NCBI RefSeq assembly: GCF_009939195.1
Contig: NZ_JAACKC010000005.1
Coordinates: 62,001 to 126,000 of the forward strand
DNA length: 64,000 nt
Direction: 5' to 3'
Source of the DNA: Acinetobacter kanungonis
GTDB lineage: Bacteria; Pseudomonadota; Gammaproteobacteria; Pseudomonadales; Moraxellaceae
The position numbers were made by a program, and so were the translations under genes. Under the pieces are notes generated by a model. The model did not search any database. It was not told where the DNA came from and was given only the letters and a program-made list of their open reading frames with translations. This document shows, piece after piece, positions 27,462-35,804 of the stretch; positions within the stretch are counted from its first letter, which is position 1, and each line of letters opens with the position of its first letter.

Positions 27462-27884
27462 ATGAAAAATATATTTGCCTTTATTTTTGGTGGTTTATTT
27501 GCCACAGGTTTAATGTTCTCGGGTATGGCGAATCCACAAAAAGTACTGAATTTTCTTGATGTATTTGGAACTTGGGATGCAAGTTTGGCTTTTGTGATGA
27601 TGGGTGCAATTGCGGTGGCATTCATACCATTTCAAGTATTATCAAAACAGCAAGCGCCTAAAACGGTATTTAATGAGCCGATTTTATTGCCTAAAAACAC
27701 GCAACTTGACCCTAAGTTAATCACAGGTAGTGCGATTTTTGGTATTGGTTGGGGATTGGCAGGTATTTGCCCAGCTCCAAGTCTTACCTTGGTAGGTTTA
27801 GGTCATTATCAGGCGTTTTATTTCATTATTGCGATGGCGATCGGTGTTATTGTGTATAACAAAACATTGGGAGCAAAATTATGA
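27462..27884 (+). CDS. YeeE/YedE-family half-transporter, second subunit
   Basis: A 140-residue membrane protein (DUF6691-like) with about four helices. The conserved cysteine block GWGLAGICPAPSL lies near residue 95. It follows the first half-protein directly and overlaps the next gene by four bases (ATGA). The split pair corresponds to the two halves of full-length YeeE. Confidence 0.88.
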   Translation: MKNIFAFIFGGLFATGLMFSGMANPQKVLNFLDVFGTWDASLAFVMMGAIAVAFIPFQVLSKQQAPKTVFNEPILLPKNTQLDPKLITGSAIFGIGWGLAGICPAPSLTLVGLGHYQAFYFIIAMAIGVIVYNKTLGAKL

Positions 27885-28762
27885 TAAATCAGCCCGTTGT
27901 AAAAGCTTTTTTTGAAAAGGAAACCAATACTTTTAGCTATGTGGTGAGTGATCCAGCTAGTCAGCAATGCGCAATTATAGATAGTGTACTGAATTATGAC
28001 GCTGCATCTGCAACAACCAATACAACTTCGGCTGATGAAATTATTGCCTATATTCACCAAAATAGCCTAAGCGTAACATGGATCCTCGAAACGCACGTTC
28101 ATGCAGATCACATGACCGCTTCTCAATACCTGAAACAGCAGGTGGGGGGAGTGGTCGCGATGAGTGAAAAAATAGCGATTGTGCAGGATACTTTTACAGC
28201 GATTTATCATATCGAGCCTAAACATTTTAATTCAACATGCTCATTTGATTATTTGTTTAAGGATGGCGAGCATTTCAAAATTGGCGAGTTACAGGCGTAT
28301 AACATTCCAACACCTGGGCATACGCCAGCGTGTCTAAGCTATGTAATTGGTGATGCTGTATTTGTTGGTGACACGCTATTTATGCCTGATTATGGTACGG
28401 CACGCTGTGATTTTCCTAAAGGCAGCGCGGACATTCTGTATGATTCGGTACAAAAATTATATGCTTTAGATGATAAAACCCGAGTGTTCTTATGCCACGA
28501 TTATTTGCCTGAAGGTCGCGATCATTTTGTTTATGAAACCACTATTGCGGAACAAAAACAGAATAATATTCATATTCATGCAGGTACTGAAAAAGCAGAT
28601 TTTGTCCAAATGCGTAATCAACGCGATGCAACTTTGGCGATGCCCAAACTGATTTTACCTTCTATACAAATCAATATGTATGCTGGACACTTTCCAGAGC
28701 CAGAAATCAATGGGGTTCGTTACTTGAAAATTCCATTTAATTTTTTCAAAGCTAAAGCATAA
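27881..28762 (+). CDS. Persulfide dioxygenase-like metallo-beta-lactamase-fold protein
   Basis: A 293-residue MBL-fold hydrolase resembling ETHE1/Blh, which oxidises glutathione persulfide to sulfite. The metal site motif HVHADH is at residues 72-77, with further ligand regions TPGHTPAC and LCHDYLPEGR. The operon with two YeeE/YedE halves supports a role in persulfide or thiosulfate handling in the cytoplasm. There is no fused rhodanese domain. It ends the operon at a strong terminator. Confidence 0.88.
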   Translation: MINQPVVKAFFEKETNTFSYVVSDPASQQCAIIDSVLNYDAASATTNTTSADEIIAYIHQNSLSVTWILETHVHADHMTASQYLKQQVGGVVAMSEKIAIVQDTFTAIYHIEPKHFNSTCSFDYLFKDGEHFKIGELQAYNIPTPGHTPACLSYVIGDAVFVGDTLFMPDYGTARCDFPKGSADILYDSVQKLYALDDKTRVFLCHDYLPEGRDHFVYETTIAEQKQNNIHIHAGTEKADFVQMRNQRDATLAMPKLILPSIQINMYAGHFPEPEINGVRYLKIPFNFFKAKA

Positions 28763-28775
28763 ATATTAAATAAAC

Positions 28776-28817
28776 AAAAAAATCAGGATAATACACCGCT
28801 ATTGCCCTGATTTTTTT
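28776..28817 (+). terminator. Terminator after sulfur operon
   Basis: A-rich arm ending AATCAGG (28776-28787) pairs with CCTGATTTTTTT (28806-28817) across an 18-base loop; the T run follows directly. Confidence 0.85.
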
Positions 28818-28902
28818 GTGCTTATATAAATAGCCTAAGCGAATTTATTGATTATTTTATATTGAAAAGCCACTATATATAAAAATACCTGATAGAAGCA
28901 CC

Positions 28903-29667
28903 ATGATTCTTAATTATCAAATACAGCAAGCAGAGCAACCAAGCGATTTAGAACCGATTGTACTTATCCATGGCTTATTTGGCAGTTTAAGCAATCTGGG
29001 CATGTTGGCTCGGGCTTTTGATCAACGTACTGTAATACAGCTAGATGTGCGTAATCATGGCTTATCTGAGCACAGTGCACAGATGAACTATGATTTGATG
29101 GCACAAGATGTCTTAGACACCTTAGATGAACTGAATATCCAAAAATTTTCCCTTATTGGGCATTCCATGGGCGGAAAAATCAGCATGAAGGTGGCGGAGA
29201 AGGCTGAAAATCGTGTTGTGCGCCTGATTGTATTGGATATTACGCCTTCTGCTTATCAAGAAAATCATCATGAGCAAATTTTTAAAGCATTATTTGCTGT
29301 ACAGGAAGCTGCACCACAATCTCGTTTGCAAGCGACTGAAATCATGAAGCAATTTGTGCGTGAGGATATGGTTATTCAGTTTTTATTGAAATCATTTACG
29401 CAAGGTAAATGGCGCTTTAATTTAAATGCGATTTTTGCACATTACTCAGAAATATTGTCGTGGAATGAAATAAGTCCATATACCAACCCAGTATTGTTCC
29501 TGCGCGGTGGTGTGTCTCCATATATACATAAGCCAGAGCATTTCGAGGCGATTCAGCAGCAATTCCCAAATGCGGAAGTTAAAGAAATTTTAAATGCTGG
29601 GCATTGGTTGCATGCTGAGAAAACAGATGAAGTGTTGCTTGAGATACAAAACTTTTTGAAAGCGTAA
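28903..29667 (+). CDS. Alpha/beta hydrolase, YbfF-type esterase
   Basis: A 254-residue serine hydrolase. The oxyanion HGLFGS motif lies near residue 23, the nucleophile elbow GHSMGG has Ser88, and the catalytic histidine is in NAGHWLHAE near the C-terminus. The family includes E. coli YbfF, an acyl-CoA/short-ester esterase. No signal peptide. Monocistronic. Confidence 0.88.
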   Translation: MILNYQIQQAEQPSDLEPIVLIHGLFGSLSNLGMLARAFDQRTVIQLDVRNHGLSEHSAQMNYDLMAQDVLDTLDELNIQKFSLIGHSMGGKISMKVAEKAENRVVRLIVLDITPSAYQENHHEQIFKALFAVQEAAPQSRLQATEIMKQFVREDMVIQFLLKSFTQGKWRFNLNAIFAHYSEILSWNEISPYTNPVLFLRGGVSPYIHKPEHFEAIQQQFPNAEVKEILNAGHWLHAEKTDEVLLEIQNFLKA

Positions 29668-29809
29668 ACGATGATGTACGGCGATCTTGTTTACGCAAGG
29701 TCGCGTATTTGAAGCTTATGTAGTTAGATTATGTTGATTTCGTATAATGTATATTATGTTAAATAACGTATCCAAGACTGTAGCCTACACAACACAGTTG
29801 TTGCTACAG

Positions 29810-29851
29810 CTCAGCATCATGAATCTGCAAAATTATATTCATGATGCTGAG
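29810..29851. repeat. 15-bp perfect inverted repeat
   Basis: CTCAGCATCATGAAT (29810-29824) and its exact complement (29837-29851) flank a 12-base loop. It lies between convergent genes, about 140 bases after the esterase and 40 bases after the small minus-strand gene. It has no T run; it could be an end-of-transcript structure or a remnant of a small repeat element. Confidence 0.5.
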
Positions 29852-29892
29852 TACGTGAATGAACATAATATTCGTTATGACGAAATCTCAAG

Positions 29893-30108
29893 CTATCTCA
29901 TGCGCTGGATATAATGATCCAATTTGATAAACAATAATTTCAATTGATCTATTTCTTCGTGATTGTCTGAATCAAGCTCTCTGATCTGATCGAGATAGTT
30001 CTTCACCAGTGACTCGCGCATAAAAACATAATCTGATTTAAACAACACACCTTTTTTGCAGTCGTAAAAGCTGGTTTTGGAGATGTGTCGATTAACTTTT
30101 ACCGGCAT
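29893..30108 (-). CDS. Small hypothetical protein
   Basis: A 71-residue soluble, charged protein (MPVKVNRHISKTSFYDCKKG...) that I do not recognise. The C-terminal half is predicted helical (REL..NHEEIDQLKLLF). The ribosome site is weak (AATAAG). It is kept because the frame is complete, its composition is protein-like, and it is convergent to the esterase gene. It could be spurious. Confidence 0.45.
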   Translation of the reverse strand: MPVKVNRHISKTSFYDCKKGVLFKSDYVFMRESLVKNYLDQIRELDSDNHEEIDQLKLLFIKLDHYIQRMR

Positions 30109-30202
30109 CTTATTTACGCCTATAAATGCTCAATTTTAGACTTAACAAACTTCGCCAGTTAAGACTAAAATTCGAGCTTAATATTTATTACAGGTACATA
30201 CA

Positions 30203-30442
30203 ATGGAACTGGTTATATTCTTAGTCCTAATAATTGGTCTTGCTACAGCGTTATATGCAATTATGAAAATTAAAAGACCGCAGAAAAAACTCTCTAACAG
30301 TAAATTGCCACTTAAAGAACTTGTTAAAAAAACCTTTCCAAAGTACAAGATTATTGAAAAACATCAGACAATCATGATTTGTGAGATCAATCACCGCAAT
30401 GAACCAGATGAACTGGTATTTATACGCATCAAACCAAATTAA
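30203..30442 (+). CDS. Small single-span membrane protein
   Basis: A 79-residue protein with an N-terminal transmembrane helix (ELVIFLVLIIGLATALYAI) followed by a basic region (KIKRPQKK) and a soluble C-terminal tail of 45 residues. The positive-inside rule puts the tail in the cytoplasm. Unknown family. A modest AGG ribosome site precedes the ATG. Confidence 0.65.
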   Translation: MELVIFLVLIIGLATALYAIMKIKRPQKKLSNSKLPLKELVKKTFPKYKIIEKHQTIMICEINHRNEPDELVFIRIKPN

Positions 30443-30701
30443 GCAAAAAACATAAGAAAATCAGGACGAATGCTGATCTGTGATTACCCTAGAACCCCTA
30501 CAGCACAAGAAATGCTTTTTGATTTTCGAGGTCACTTATAAATTCTCATATTAACCCCTGTTCCCTAGCCTGCTGAAATTTTGCGTCCTTAGCCAGTATT
30601 CAGGTTGAATGAAGCGAATGAAATAAAACTTCTAACCATTTTAAAACTCCAATTGATCACTTGTGGAATCAGGTCTTACATAGTTAAAAATTTTATTTTT
30701 T

Positions 30702-30980
30702 TCATTTTTTTACAATCAATAGCTTTAACCCGAATGCATTGAGCAACTTATAGATGGTTTCTAATGTGGGATTTGCCTCTGGTTTCTCTAGATTTTGTAA
30801 GGTCTGCAATGAAATTTTTGTGATTTTTGCCATATCCGATAAGGTGAGATGCAATTCAGTTCGAATGAATTTGGCGACAACATTGATCGGCCAATCAGGA
30901 TTTTGCTGAATCGTCTCTAAGACATATTGTCTTTTTTTGATTTGTTCTATTTGCGATAAAGGAGTGAAACGTTTATCCAT
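30702..30980 (-). CDS. HipB-like XRE-family antitoxin
   Basis: A 92-residue protein with a Cro/C1-type helix-turn-helix at about 40-80 (LTLSDMAKITKISLQTLQNLE). It is probably the antitoxin and DNA-binding repressor of the adjacent HipA-type kinase. The ATG at 30980 has AGGAG with seven-base spacing; a longer TTG start is unlikely. It overlaps the end of the hipA-like gene by eight bases and lies downstream of it, the reverse of the usual hipB-hipA order. Confidence 0.85.
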   Translation of the reverse strand: MDKRFTPLSQIEQIKKRQYVLETIQQNPDWPINVVAKFIRTELHLTLSDMAKITKISLQTLQNLEKPEANPTLETIYKLLNAFGLKLLIVKK

Positions 30981-32265
30981 GACCAATCTCCTTCAATTGA
31001 TTGCAGATATTCTGAATACGATGTGCACTATTTTCTATAATCTCAGCATCAATCCCAATGGCCCGCATCTTATCTAACAAACCTTGATATAGCGGCAATT
31101 GTTCTGAAAATAATGCTTTGACTTGATCAATAGATAACGTTGTACATTCAGTAAGTTGATTGGCAATAGAAGCCCATTGATTATCATCTTTCTTCCATCG
31201 TGTACATCTTGCGATTCCGTCTGGATGTAACCACATCGGTGCAAAATCAAATAAAGGTGATAAACGTATTTCACCATTCGTTAATCGTTGAAATGCGGTA
31301 TTTCGGGTATGGTTATCCTTATTACCCAATGCAATATTGGCTAAATCTCGTTTAATGTATTCAATAATCTCTTGCTCTGGATGGGTACAGTTCTGCATGA
31401 TTACACTGCAGACTTCGTTATGGGTCATCGTCACGCCAAAGCCAACTTTTCCGCTAAATGCAGCAAGACTTTCTTGTGCGATTCGTTCAACACCTTGATC
31501 CGTCACTTGGCGGTCGAATCGTGGAATGAATAAGGTTCTACCATGTAACTCAAGCTCTTTAAAAACACGTAAACCTAGATATTCAGCCAATTGCATATAC
31601 AAGGCTTCTTGATTCAAAATTTTATTCAGCCGCTCATCTGTACCTCGGCTAAATTTGATGAGCCAATGTTGTTTTGCTTCCATATCAGGTAGCGCATGAT
31701 CTAAATAAAATAAACCATCCTTGCCTTGAGTCATTAAGAGTTTTGGCCATTCACCTTGAACACCAGAAGATCCTGAAATGAACAGCCCAAAAGAAGCCAA
31801 AGATTCTAGAAAATCATCACTACGTTCAATAATCTCCTGTAATGAAAACCCTTGAACCAATTGATCAGAATATTGCTGTAAAAGCCATTCATGAGCTTCT
31901 TTGATTCTTAAATTTCCAATTGGGTTACTCGCACCAATTCTCAGTAAGGACCAGTCAGCGGACTCTTCTTCATATTCTGGTCGTCCTAACCTTCTTAATA
32001 GCTCTTTTCGACCATAGCCTTGAGGTAAGAGATCAATCAAAAATGCAGGCCAAGTTGGTTCATTATTACTTTCGAGGTTAACTGGAAAATGATTTGAAAC
32101 GGCATGACCATCACGTAAGCCCATATATTCAATAGCATGTTCCATTGAATAATACGTAGCACTACTCGCCTTCCAGCCTTTGGCTTCGTCACCAATCAAT
32201 TCAATGGTTGCACAATCGATCCATTGATTTTTTAGGAATATTTGAATTGAACAAAACTTATTCAT
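30973..32265 (-). CDS. HipA-type serine/threonine kinase toxin (module 1)
   Basis: A 430-residue HipA-family kinase. A glycine-rich loop (SGSSGVQGEWPK, residues 164-175) is the nucleotide-binding region. The catalytic loop GNKDNHTRN has Asp317 and Asn322, and the Mg-binding SPLFDF has Asp340, so the kinase site looks intact. HipA kinases phosphorylate aminoacyl-tRNA synthetases or other targets and slow growth; the target of this divergent form is unknown. It is the promoter-proximal gene, with the antitoxin translated from an eight-base overlap behind it. Confidence 0.88.
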   Translation of the reverse strand: MNKFCSIQIFLKNQWIDCATIELIGDEAKGWKASSATYYSMEHAIEYMGLRDGHAVSNHFPVNLESNNEPTWPAFLIDLLPQGYGRKELLRRLGRPEYEEESADWSLLRIGASNPIGNLRIKEAHEWLLQQYSDQLVQGFSLQEIIERSDDFLESLASFGLFISGSSGVQGEWPKLLMTQGKDGLFYLDHALPDMEAKQHWLIKFSRGTDERLNKILNQEALYMQLAEYLGLRVFKELELHGRTLFIPRFDRQVTDQGVERIAQESLAAFSGKVGFGVTMTHNEVCSVIMQNCTHPEQEIIEYIKRDLANIALGNKDNHTRNTAFQRLTNGEIRLSPLFDFAPMWLHPDGIARCTRWKKDDNQWASIANQLTECTTLSIDQVKALFSEQLPLYQGLLDKMRAIGIDAEIIENSAHRIQNICNQLKEIGHG

Positions 32266-32311
32266 AAATATATTAAAATAGTAAAGTATGGCCAGTTAGA
32301 GCTATTATACA

Positions 32312-32325
32312 ACTATTATAATAGT
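32312..32325. promoter_or_regulatory. Candidate operator upstream of HipA module 1
   Basis: A perfect 14-bp palindrome ACTATTATAATAGT lies 47 bases upstream of the hipA-like start, and a second CTATTATA copy lies 10 bases nearer the gene. It also contains a TATAAT-like hexamer. Autorepression by the XRE antitoxin at this site is inferred. Confidence 0.5.
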
Positions 32326-32570
32326 AAACTAGAGTTATTATTGTATGAAATGCTCTAGAGAGTTAGAGGTTGCGATTACTACCTAAAATACTGCAAAAAA
32401 CTATCTGATCTAGCCTATTTCAATGGATTGGTACAAAGTGGAGTTTAGACTTCTGGGGAGCTTGTAAATCGTCAGATATTATAATAATTTGTATATTAAA
32501 TAGTCTTAAGAAATCTCACCTCATCAGCGAATAAAACTAAATATGATACTAATGCTAGAGGCTAAATCTT
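32326..32570. other. Intergenic gap between HipA module 1 and catalase-like gene
   Basis: Together with the preceding operator region this is a 305-base gap between divergent genes. It is A/T rich. I see no gene, RNA or repeat beyond the palindrome at 32312-32325; promoters for both neighbours should lie here. Confidence 0.6.
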
Positions 32571-33713
32571 ATGCAATCAAAACGCTTGCGCTTGCCGTTC
32601 ACTGTGTTAGCTGTAGCAATCATAATCAATGTTTGCACGGCGGGACACGCTGATACAAATACTACAATGCTCCCTCCTCCTCAAAAGATAATTTACCCGA
32701 CCATTGATTCAAGTTTGAGTGAAAGTCTTTATCCAAACGAAGCTGCTACGGCTGAAAAAATTGCAGATGTGATTGAAAAATCCATCCGTGAAAAATATTC
32801 CGCAGGCACAGCCCTGCGTGATGCACATCCTAAAGCACATGGATGTGTACAAGCAGAATTTCAGGTACAGAAAAAACTTCCTAAAAATTTAGCTCAAGGA
32901 ATTTTTATTCCAGGCAAGACCTATAAGGCATGGATCCGTTTCTCGAATGCATCTCCTGATGCCAGCCAAGCAGACATTAAAAAAGATGCGCGTGGGATGG
33001 CGATAAAAGTTTTAGGCATACCAGGAGAAAAACTTTTAGAAGATGAAAAAAATGCATCTACACAAGACTTCATCATGATTAATCATCCAGTCTTCTTTAT
33101 TAATGACCCAGATCGTTATCTCGCATTAATGCAGGATGTAAACAGCAAGAATTATTTCAAAAAATTGCATATTCCTTTTGCACTGGGATTTAAAGGAACC
33201 TCGATTGCGGCCAAGCTTAAAACGAAAATTTCAAATCCGCTACAAACACGATATTGGTCAATGGTTCCTTATCAGTTGGGATTAGGTGCTGATCGTCAAG
33301 CAGTGAAATATTCTGTCCGAGCCTGCTCAGCAGACGTAGACCCTATGCCAGATCATCCAAGTCATGATTTTTTGCGTGAGGTACTTCGAAATAGTTTGCA
33401 AAAGAATGATGCCTGTATGGAATTTCTAGTACAAGCAAGAACCTCCAATACCATGTCTGTCGAAGACTCCATGACTGAGTGGAAGGAAAGTCAAGCTCCC
33501 TTTTATCAGGTGGCAACAATTCACATTCCTAAACAGGTTTTTGATACGCCAGATCAGAACAAGTTTTGTGAAAATCTTTCTTTTACACCATGGCATGCTT
33601 TACCTGAACATAAACCGCTCGGTGTAGTAAACCGATTGCGTAAAGTCATTTATGATCGGATCAGTCGAGTCAGACATGAGATGAATTTGACTAAAAGACA
33701 AGAACCTTTGTAG
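32571..33713 (+). CDS. Secreted catalase-family heme protein
   Basis: A 380-residue protein with a signal peptide (hydrophobic LPFTVLAVAIIINVC, then AGHADT) and a catalase-like core, so probably periplasmic. The distal histidine region HPKAHGC, RFSNASPD, KKDARGMAIKV and NHPVFFINDPDRY follow the family order, and the heme-proximal region near the C-terminus has PEHKPLGVVNRLRK with a tyrosine in IYDR. It is the small monofunctional catalase-like type that may act as peroxidase or lipid-peroxide enzyme; catalase activity itself is not certain. It lies between two HipBA modules without sharing their transcripts. Confidence 0.85.
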   Translation: MQSKRLRLPFTVLAVAIIINVCTAGHADTNTTMLPPPQKIIYPTIDSSLSESLYPNEAATAEKIADVIEKSIREKYSAGTALRDAHPKAHGCVQAEFQVQKKLPKNLAQGIFIPGKTYKAWIRFSNASPDASQADIKKDARGMAIKVLGIPGEKLLEDEKNASTQDFIMINHPVFFINDPDRYLALMQDVNSKNYFKKLHIPFALGFKGTSIAAKLKTKISNPLQTRYWSMVPYQLGLGADRQAVKYSVRACSADVDPMPDHPSHDFLREVLRNSLQKNDACMEFLVQARTSNTMSVEDSMTEWKESQAPFYQVATIHIPKQVFDTPDQNKFCENLSFTPWHALPEHKPLGVVNRLRKVIYDRISRVRHEMNLTKRQEPL

Positions 33714-34170
33714 CCTATTTATTCTTTTGACTATATGAAATGGTTAAAAGTTTTTTGCTAAAGTCGTAAAAGCTTGTTTTGAAAAGATGGTGGCTAACTC
33801 GGGGTATCTAATGCAAGCTTAATCAAGTTTTTGTAAAAAAAATGAAAGTAAGCAACAAAAAAAGCCTAGAAAGCAAATCATCAATCCCAAAATCATATCC
33901 AAACATGTGAGCCACAAAGTGTTACAGACATCTTTCGTTCAGGCGGAGCACGCGACCATACAAATAAAGATGGATTTTATTGATTGCATTAAATAGTTTT
34001 AGATAAGGGCAGGAAATTTTTGGAAAGTACCTATTCCCCCCTTCGTTCTGTTATTAAGCTTTAGTACTTGTGGAAAATCTAGAATATTTGACTCAGTGAG
34101 ATATAAAAATAGTATTTCACATTGAATTTACTTATGTTTTTTCAGGTGAACATTAGAATTCTCAATAAAA
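33714..34170. other. Gene-free stretch before HipBA module 2
   Basis: About 460 bases with short interrupted frames only. One frame near 33930-33985 reads IFRSGGARDHTNKDGFY before a stop, which may be the tail of a lost gene, but I cannot assign a family. No RNA gene or terminator is evident. The strongly A/T-rich right part leads into the operator of the next module. Confidence 0.5.
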
Positions 34171-34189
34171 TGTTAGCTATATGGATAAC
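34171..34189. promoter_or_regulatory. Imperfect operator copy upstream of HipBA module 2
   Basis: TGTTAGCTATATGGATAAC shares TTAGCTATAT with the perfect palindrome 17 bases downstream and keeps partial dyad symmetry. It is probably a secondary binding site for the XRE antitoxin. Confidence 0.5.
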
Positions 34190-34205
34190 TTTTTATGTTT
34201 AATAT

Positions 34206-34233
34206 AATATATTAGCTATATAGCTAATATATT
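34206..34233. promoter_or_regulatory. 28-bp perfect palindromic operator of HipBA module 2
   Basis: A perfect 28-base palindrome centred on TTAGCTATATAGCTAA, 14 bases upstream of the antitoxin start. It embeds TATAAT-like sequence (TAATATAATAT just upstream), so bound antitoxin would block the promoter. The sequence is unlike the E. coli HipB site (TATCC-N8-GGATA). Confidence 0.7.
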
Positions 34234-34247
34234 ATGGTCAAATTGCT

Positions 34248-34508
34248 ATGGCGAGTAGAGTAGAAATTGGGAAAAAAATTCGTAAAGAACGAAGAGCCCT
34301 TGGCTATACACAGCAAAAACTATCCGAATTGATTCGAATCAATAAAACTACAATCTCTGAGATCGAAAATGGACGTTTTACGGGTTCTTTTGACATATTT
34401 GAACGTGTACTTGATGCGGTTGGTTTGCAGTTTGACGTATCTCCTAAGCAACACTCACTGCCTCATTGGGATGAGATTGAAAATATGTTTGCTGAGGATG
34501 ACGAATGA
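34248..34508 (+). CDS. HipB-like XRE-family antitoxin (module 2)
   Basis: An 86-residue helix-turn-helix protein (residues 8-65; GYTQQKLSELIRINKTTISE) with an acidic C-terminus. It is the first gene of the pair in the usual order and overlaps the hipA-like gene by four bases (ATGA). The 28-bp palindrome ends 14 bases before its ATG, and there is little room for a ribosome site, so translation may be from a short leader. Confidence 0.9.
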   Translation: MASRVEIGKKIRKERRALGYTQQKLSELIRINKTTISEIENGRFTGSFDIFERVLDAVGLQFDVSPKQHSLPHWDEIENMFAEDDE

Positions 34509-35737
34509 AATATCAAACCAATCTTCCAGCCAAAATAACCAATATCACGGTGTGTGCCAATCAAGCTGAACTAGGTGTCTTAACCTATGGTTCAGTTCAC
34601 CATTATCAACCCACACAAGAAACACAGCATGTATCACTTACCATGACTCGGAAAGGCATGGATGGTTATTCGTCAGGCTCACTCCACCCAATATTTGCGC
34701 AGAATCTTCCAGAAGGCTTTAATCGACGATTTATTGCTGAAAAGCTTGCCAGATACGCCAAAGTCAATGACATGTACTTATTGGCATTGCAAGGTGAACA
34801 AGGAATAGGAATGCTCTCTTATAAAAGTGAGCTAAATTTGCCCGAAGCTGAATCTTTGAGCTTAAGTGAAATTTTATTATACCGTAGCAATGAACCCCTT
34901 TTTCCACAACTATTAGAAAAATACTATCTCAGAAATTCATTGGCTGGGATGCAACCAAAAGTGAGCATTCCGAATGCGAATACTGTTCAAACAGATAGAA
35001 CAGTTCAACAGAGGGATTTGATTGTAAAGTCCTTTGATTCTGAGTTTCCATTACTCACAGTCAATGAGTATGTTTGTATGCAGGCTGCACAGCATTGTGG
35101 ACTTGAGCCACCCAAGACTTACTTATCTGAAAATTTAGAAACATATGTTGTAGAACGGTTTGATAAAACCAGTGATGGAAAAAAATTAGGCTACGAAGAC
35201 TTTACGACACTTATGAAAAAGTCAAATGATCCAGATGCAAAATATACTGGTAGCTATGAAACACTGTTGAAAGCAACTTATCTATATACGGGTAGCGCAG
35301 CTGAAGTTGAAAAAATGTATAAATACATCGTATTCAACTGTCTAATCGGTAATGGCGACGCGCATCTTAAAAACTTTGCTTTGCAATATTCCTCAGATAT
35401 GAAGAACATTTTTGTTTCACCACCTTTCGATATTACGCATACACTCATTTATAAATCAATTGATAATAAAATGGCACTCAAACTGGCTGGTAGTAAAGCA
35501 TTTCCAGATCCTACACATCTCATCAAATTGGCTGAAAGTGACCAATTTAGAATCAGAAATCCCAAAGCAATCATAGAGTCCTTTAGCGAAAATATATTGG
35601 ACTATCTTCAAACATCTAATGAAGTTCAATTATTCGATGGATTACGGACATCTATAGAACGTTCAATTTCAAATGTTATGGCGACAGGCCTTGGCACCCA
35701 AAATTATCGACATGATAAAAAGAAGAAATTTGAATAG
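34505..35737 (+). CDS. HipA-type serine/threonine kinase toxin (module 2)
   Basis: A 410-residue HipA-family kinase. The P-loop-like autophosphorylation segment SLAGMQPK has Ser145, the catalytic loop GNGDAHLKN has Asp285 and Asn290, and the Mg-binding PPFDITH has Asp309. All are consistent with an active kinase close to E. coli HipA in motif pattern. It is only distantly similar to module 1 in motif spacing and sequence, so the two modules are not a recent duplication. Possible role: growth arrest or persistence. Confidence 0.9.
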   Translation: MKYQTNLPAKITNITVCANQAELGVLTYGSVHHYQPTQETQHVSLTMTRKGMDGYSSGSLHPIFAQNLPEGFNRRFIAEKLARYAKVNDMYLLALQGEQGIGMLSYKSELNLPEAESLSLSEILLYRSNEPLFPQLLEKYYLRNSLAGMQPKVSIPNANTVQTDRTVQQRDLIVKSFDSEFPLLTVNEYVCMQAAQHCGLEPPKTYLSENLETYVVERFDKTSDGKKLGYEDFTTLMKKSNDPDAKYTGSYETLLKATYLYTGSAAEVEKMYKYIVFNCLIGNGDAHLKNFALQYSSDMKNIFVSPPFDITHTLIYKSIDNKMALKLAGSKAFPDPTHLIKLAESDQFRIRNPKAIIESFSENILDYLQTSNEVQLFDGLRTSIERSISNVMATGLGTQNYRHDKKKKFE

Positions 35738-35804
35738 TTAATTAAAATAGTATAAGTATTGATTAAACAACCATCCTAATGATGATCTTAATTGTCAATT
35801 AACA

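Noticed and set aside
33920..33990. Frame reading IFRSGGARDHTNKDGFY before a stop
   Set aside because: Protein-like but too short and without an assignable family or start; mentioned only as a possible remnant.
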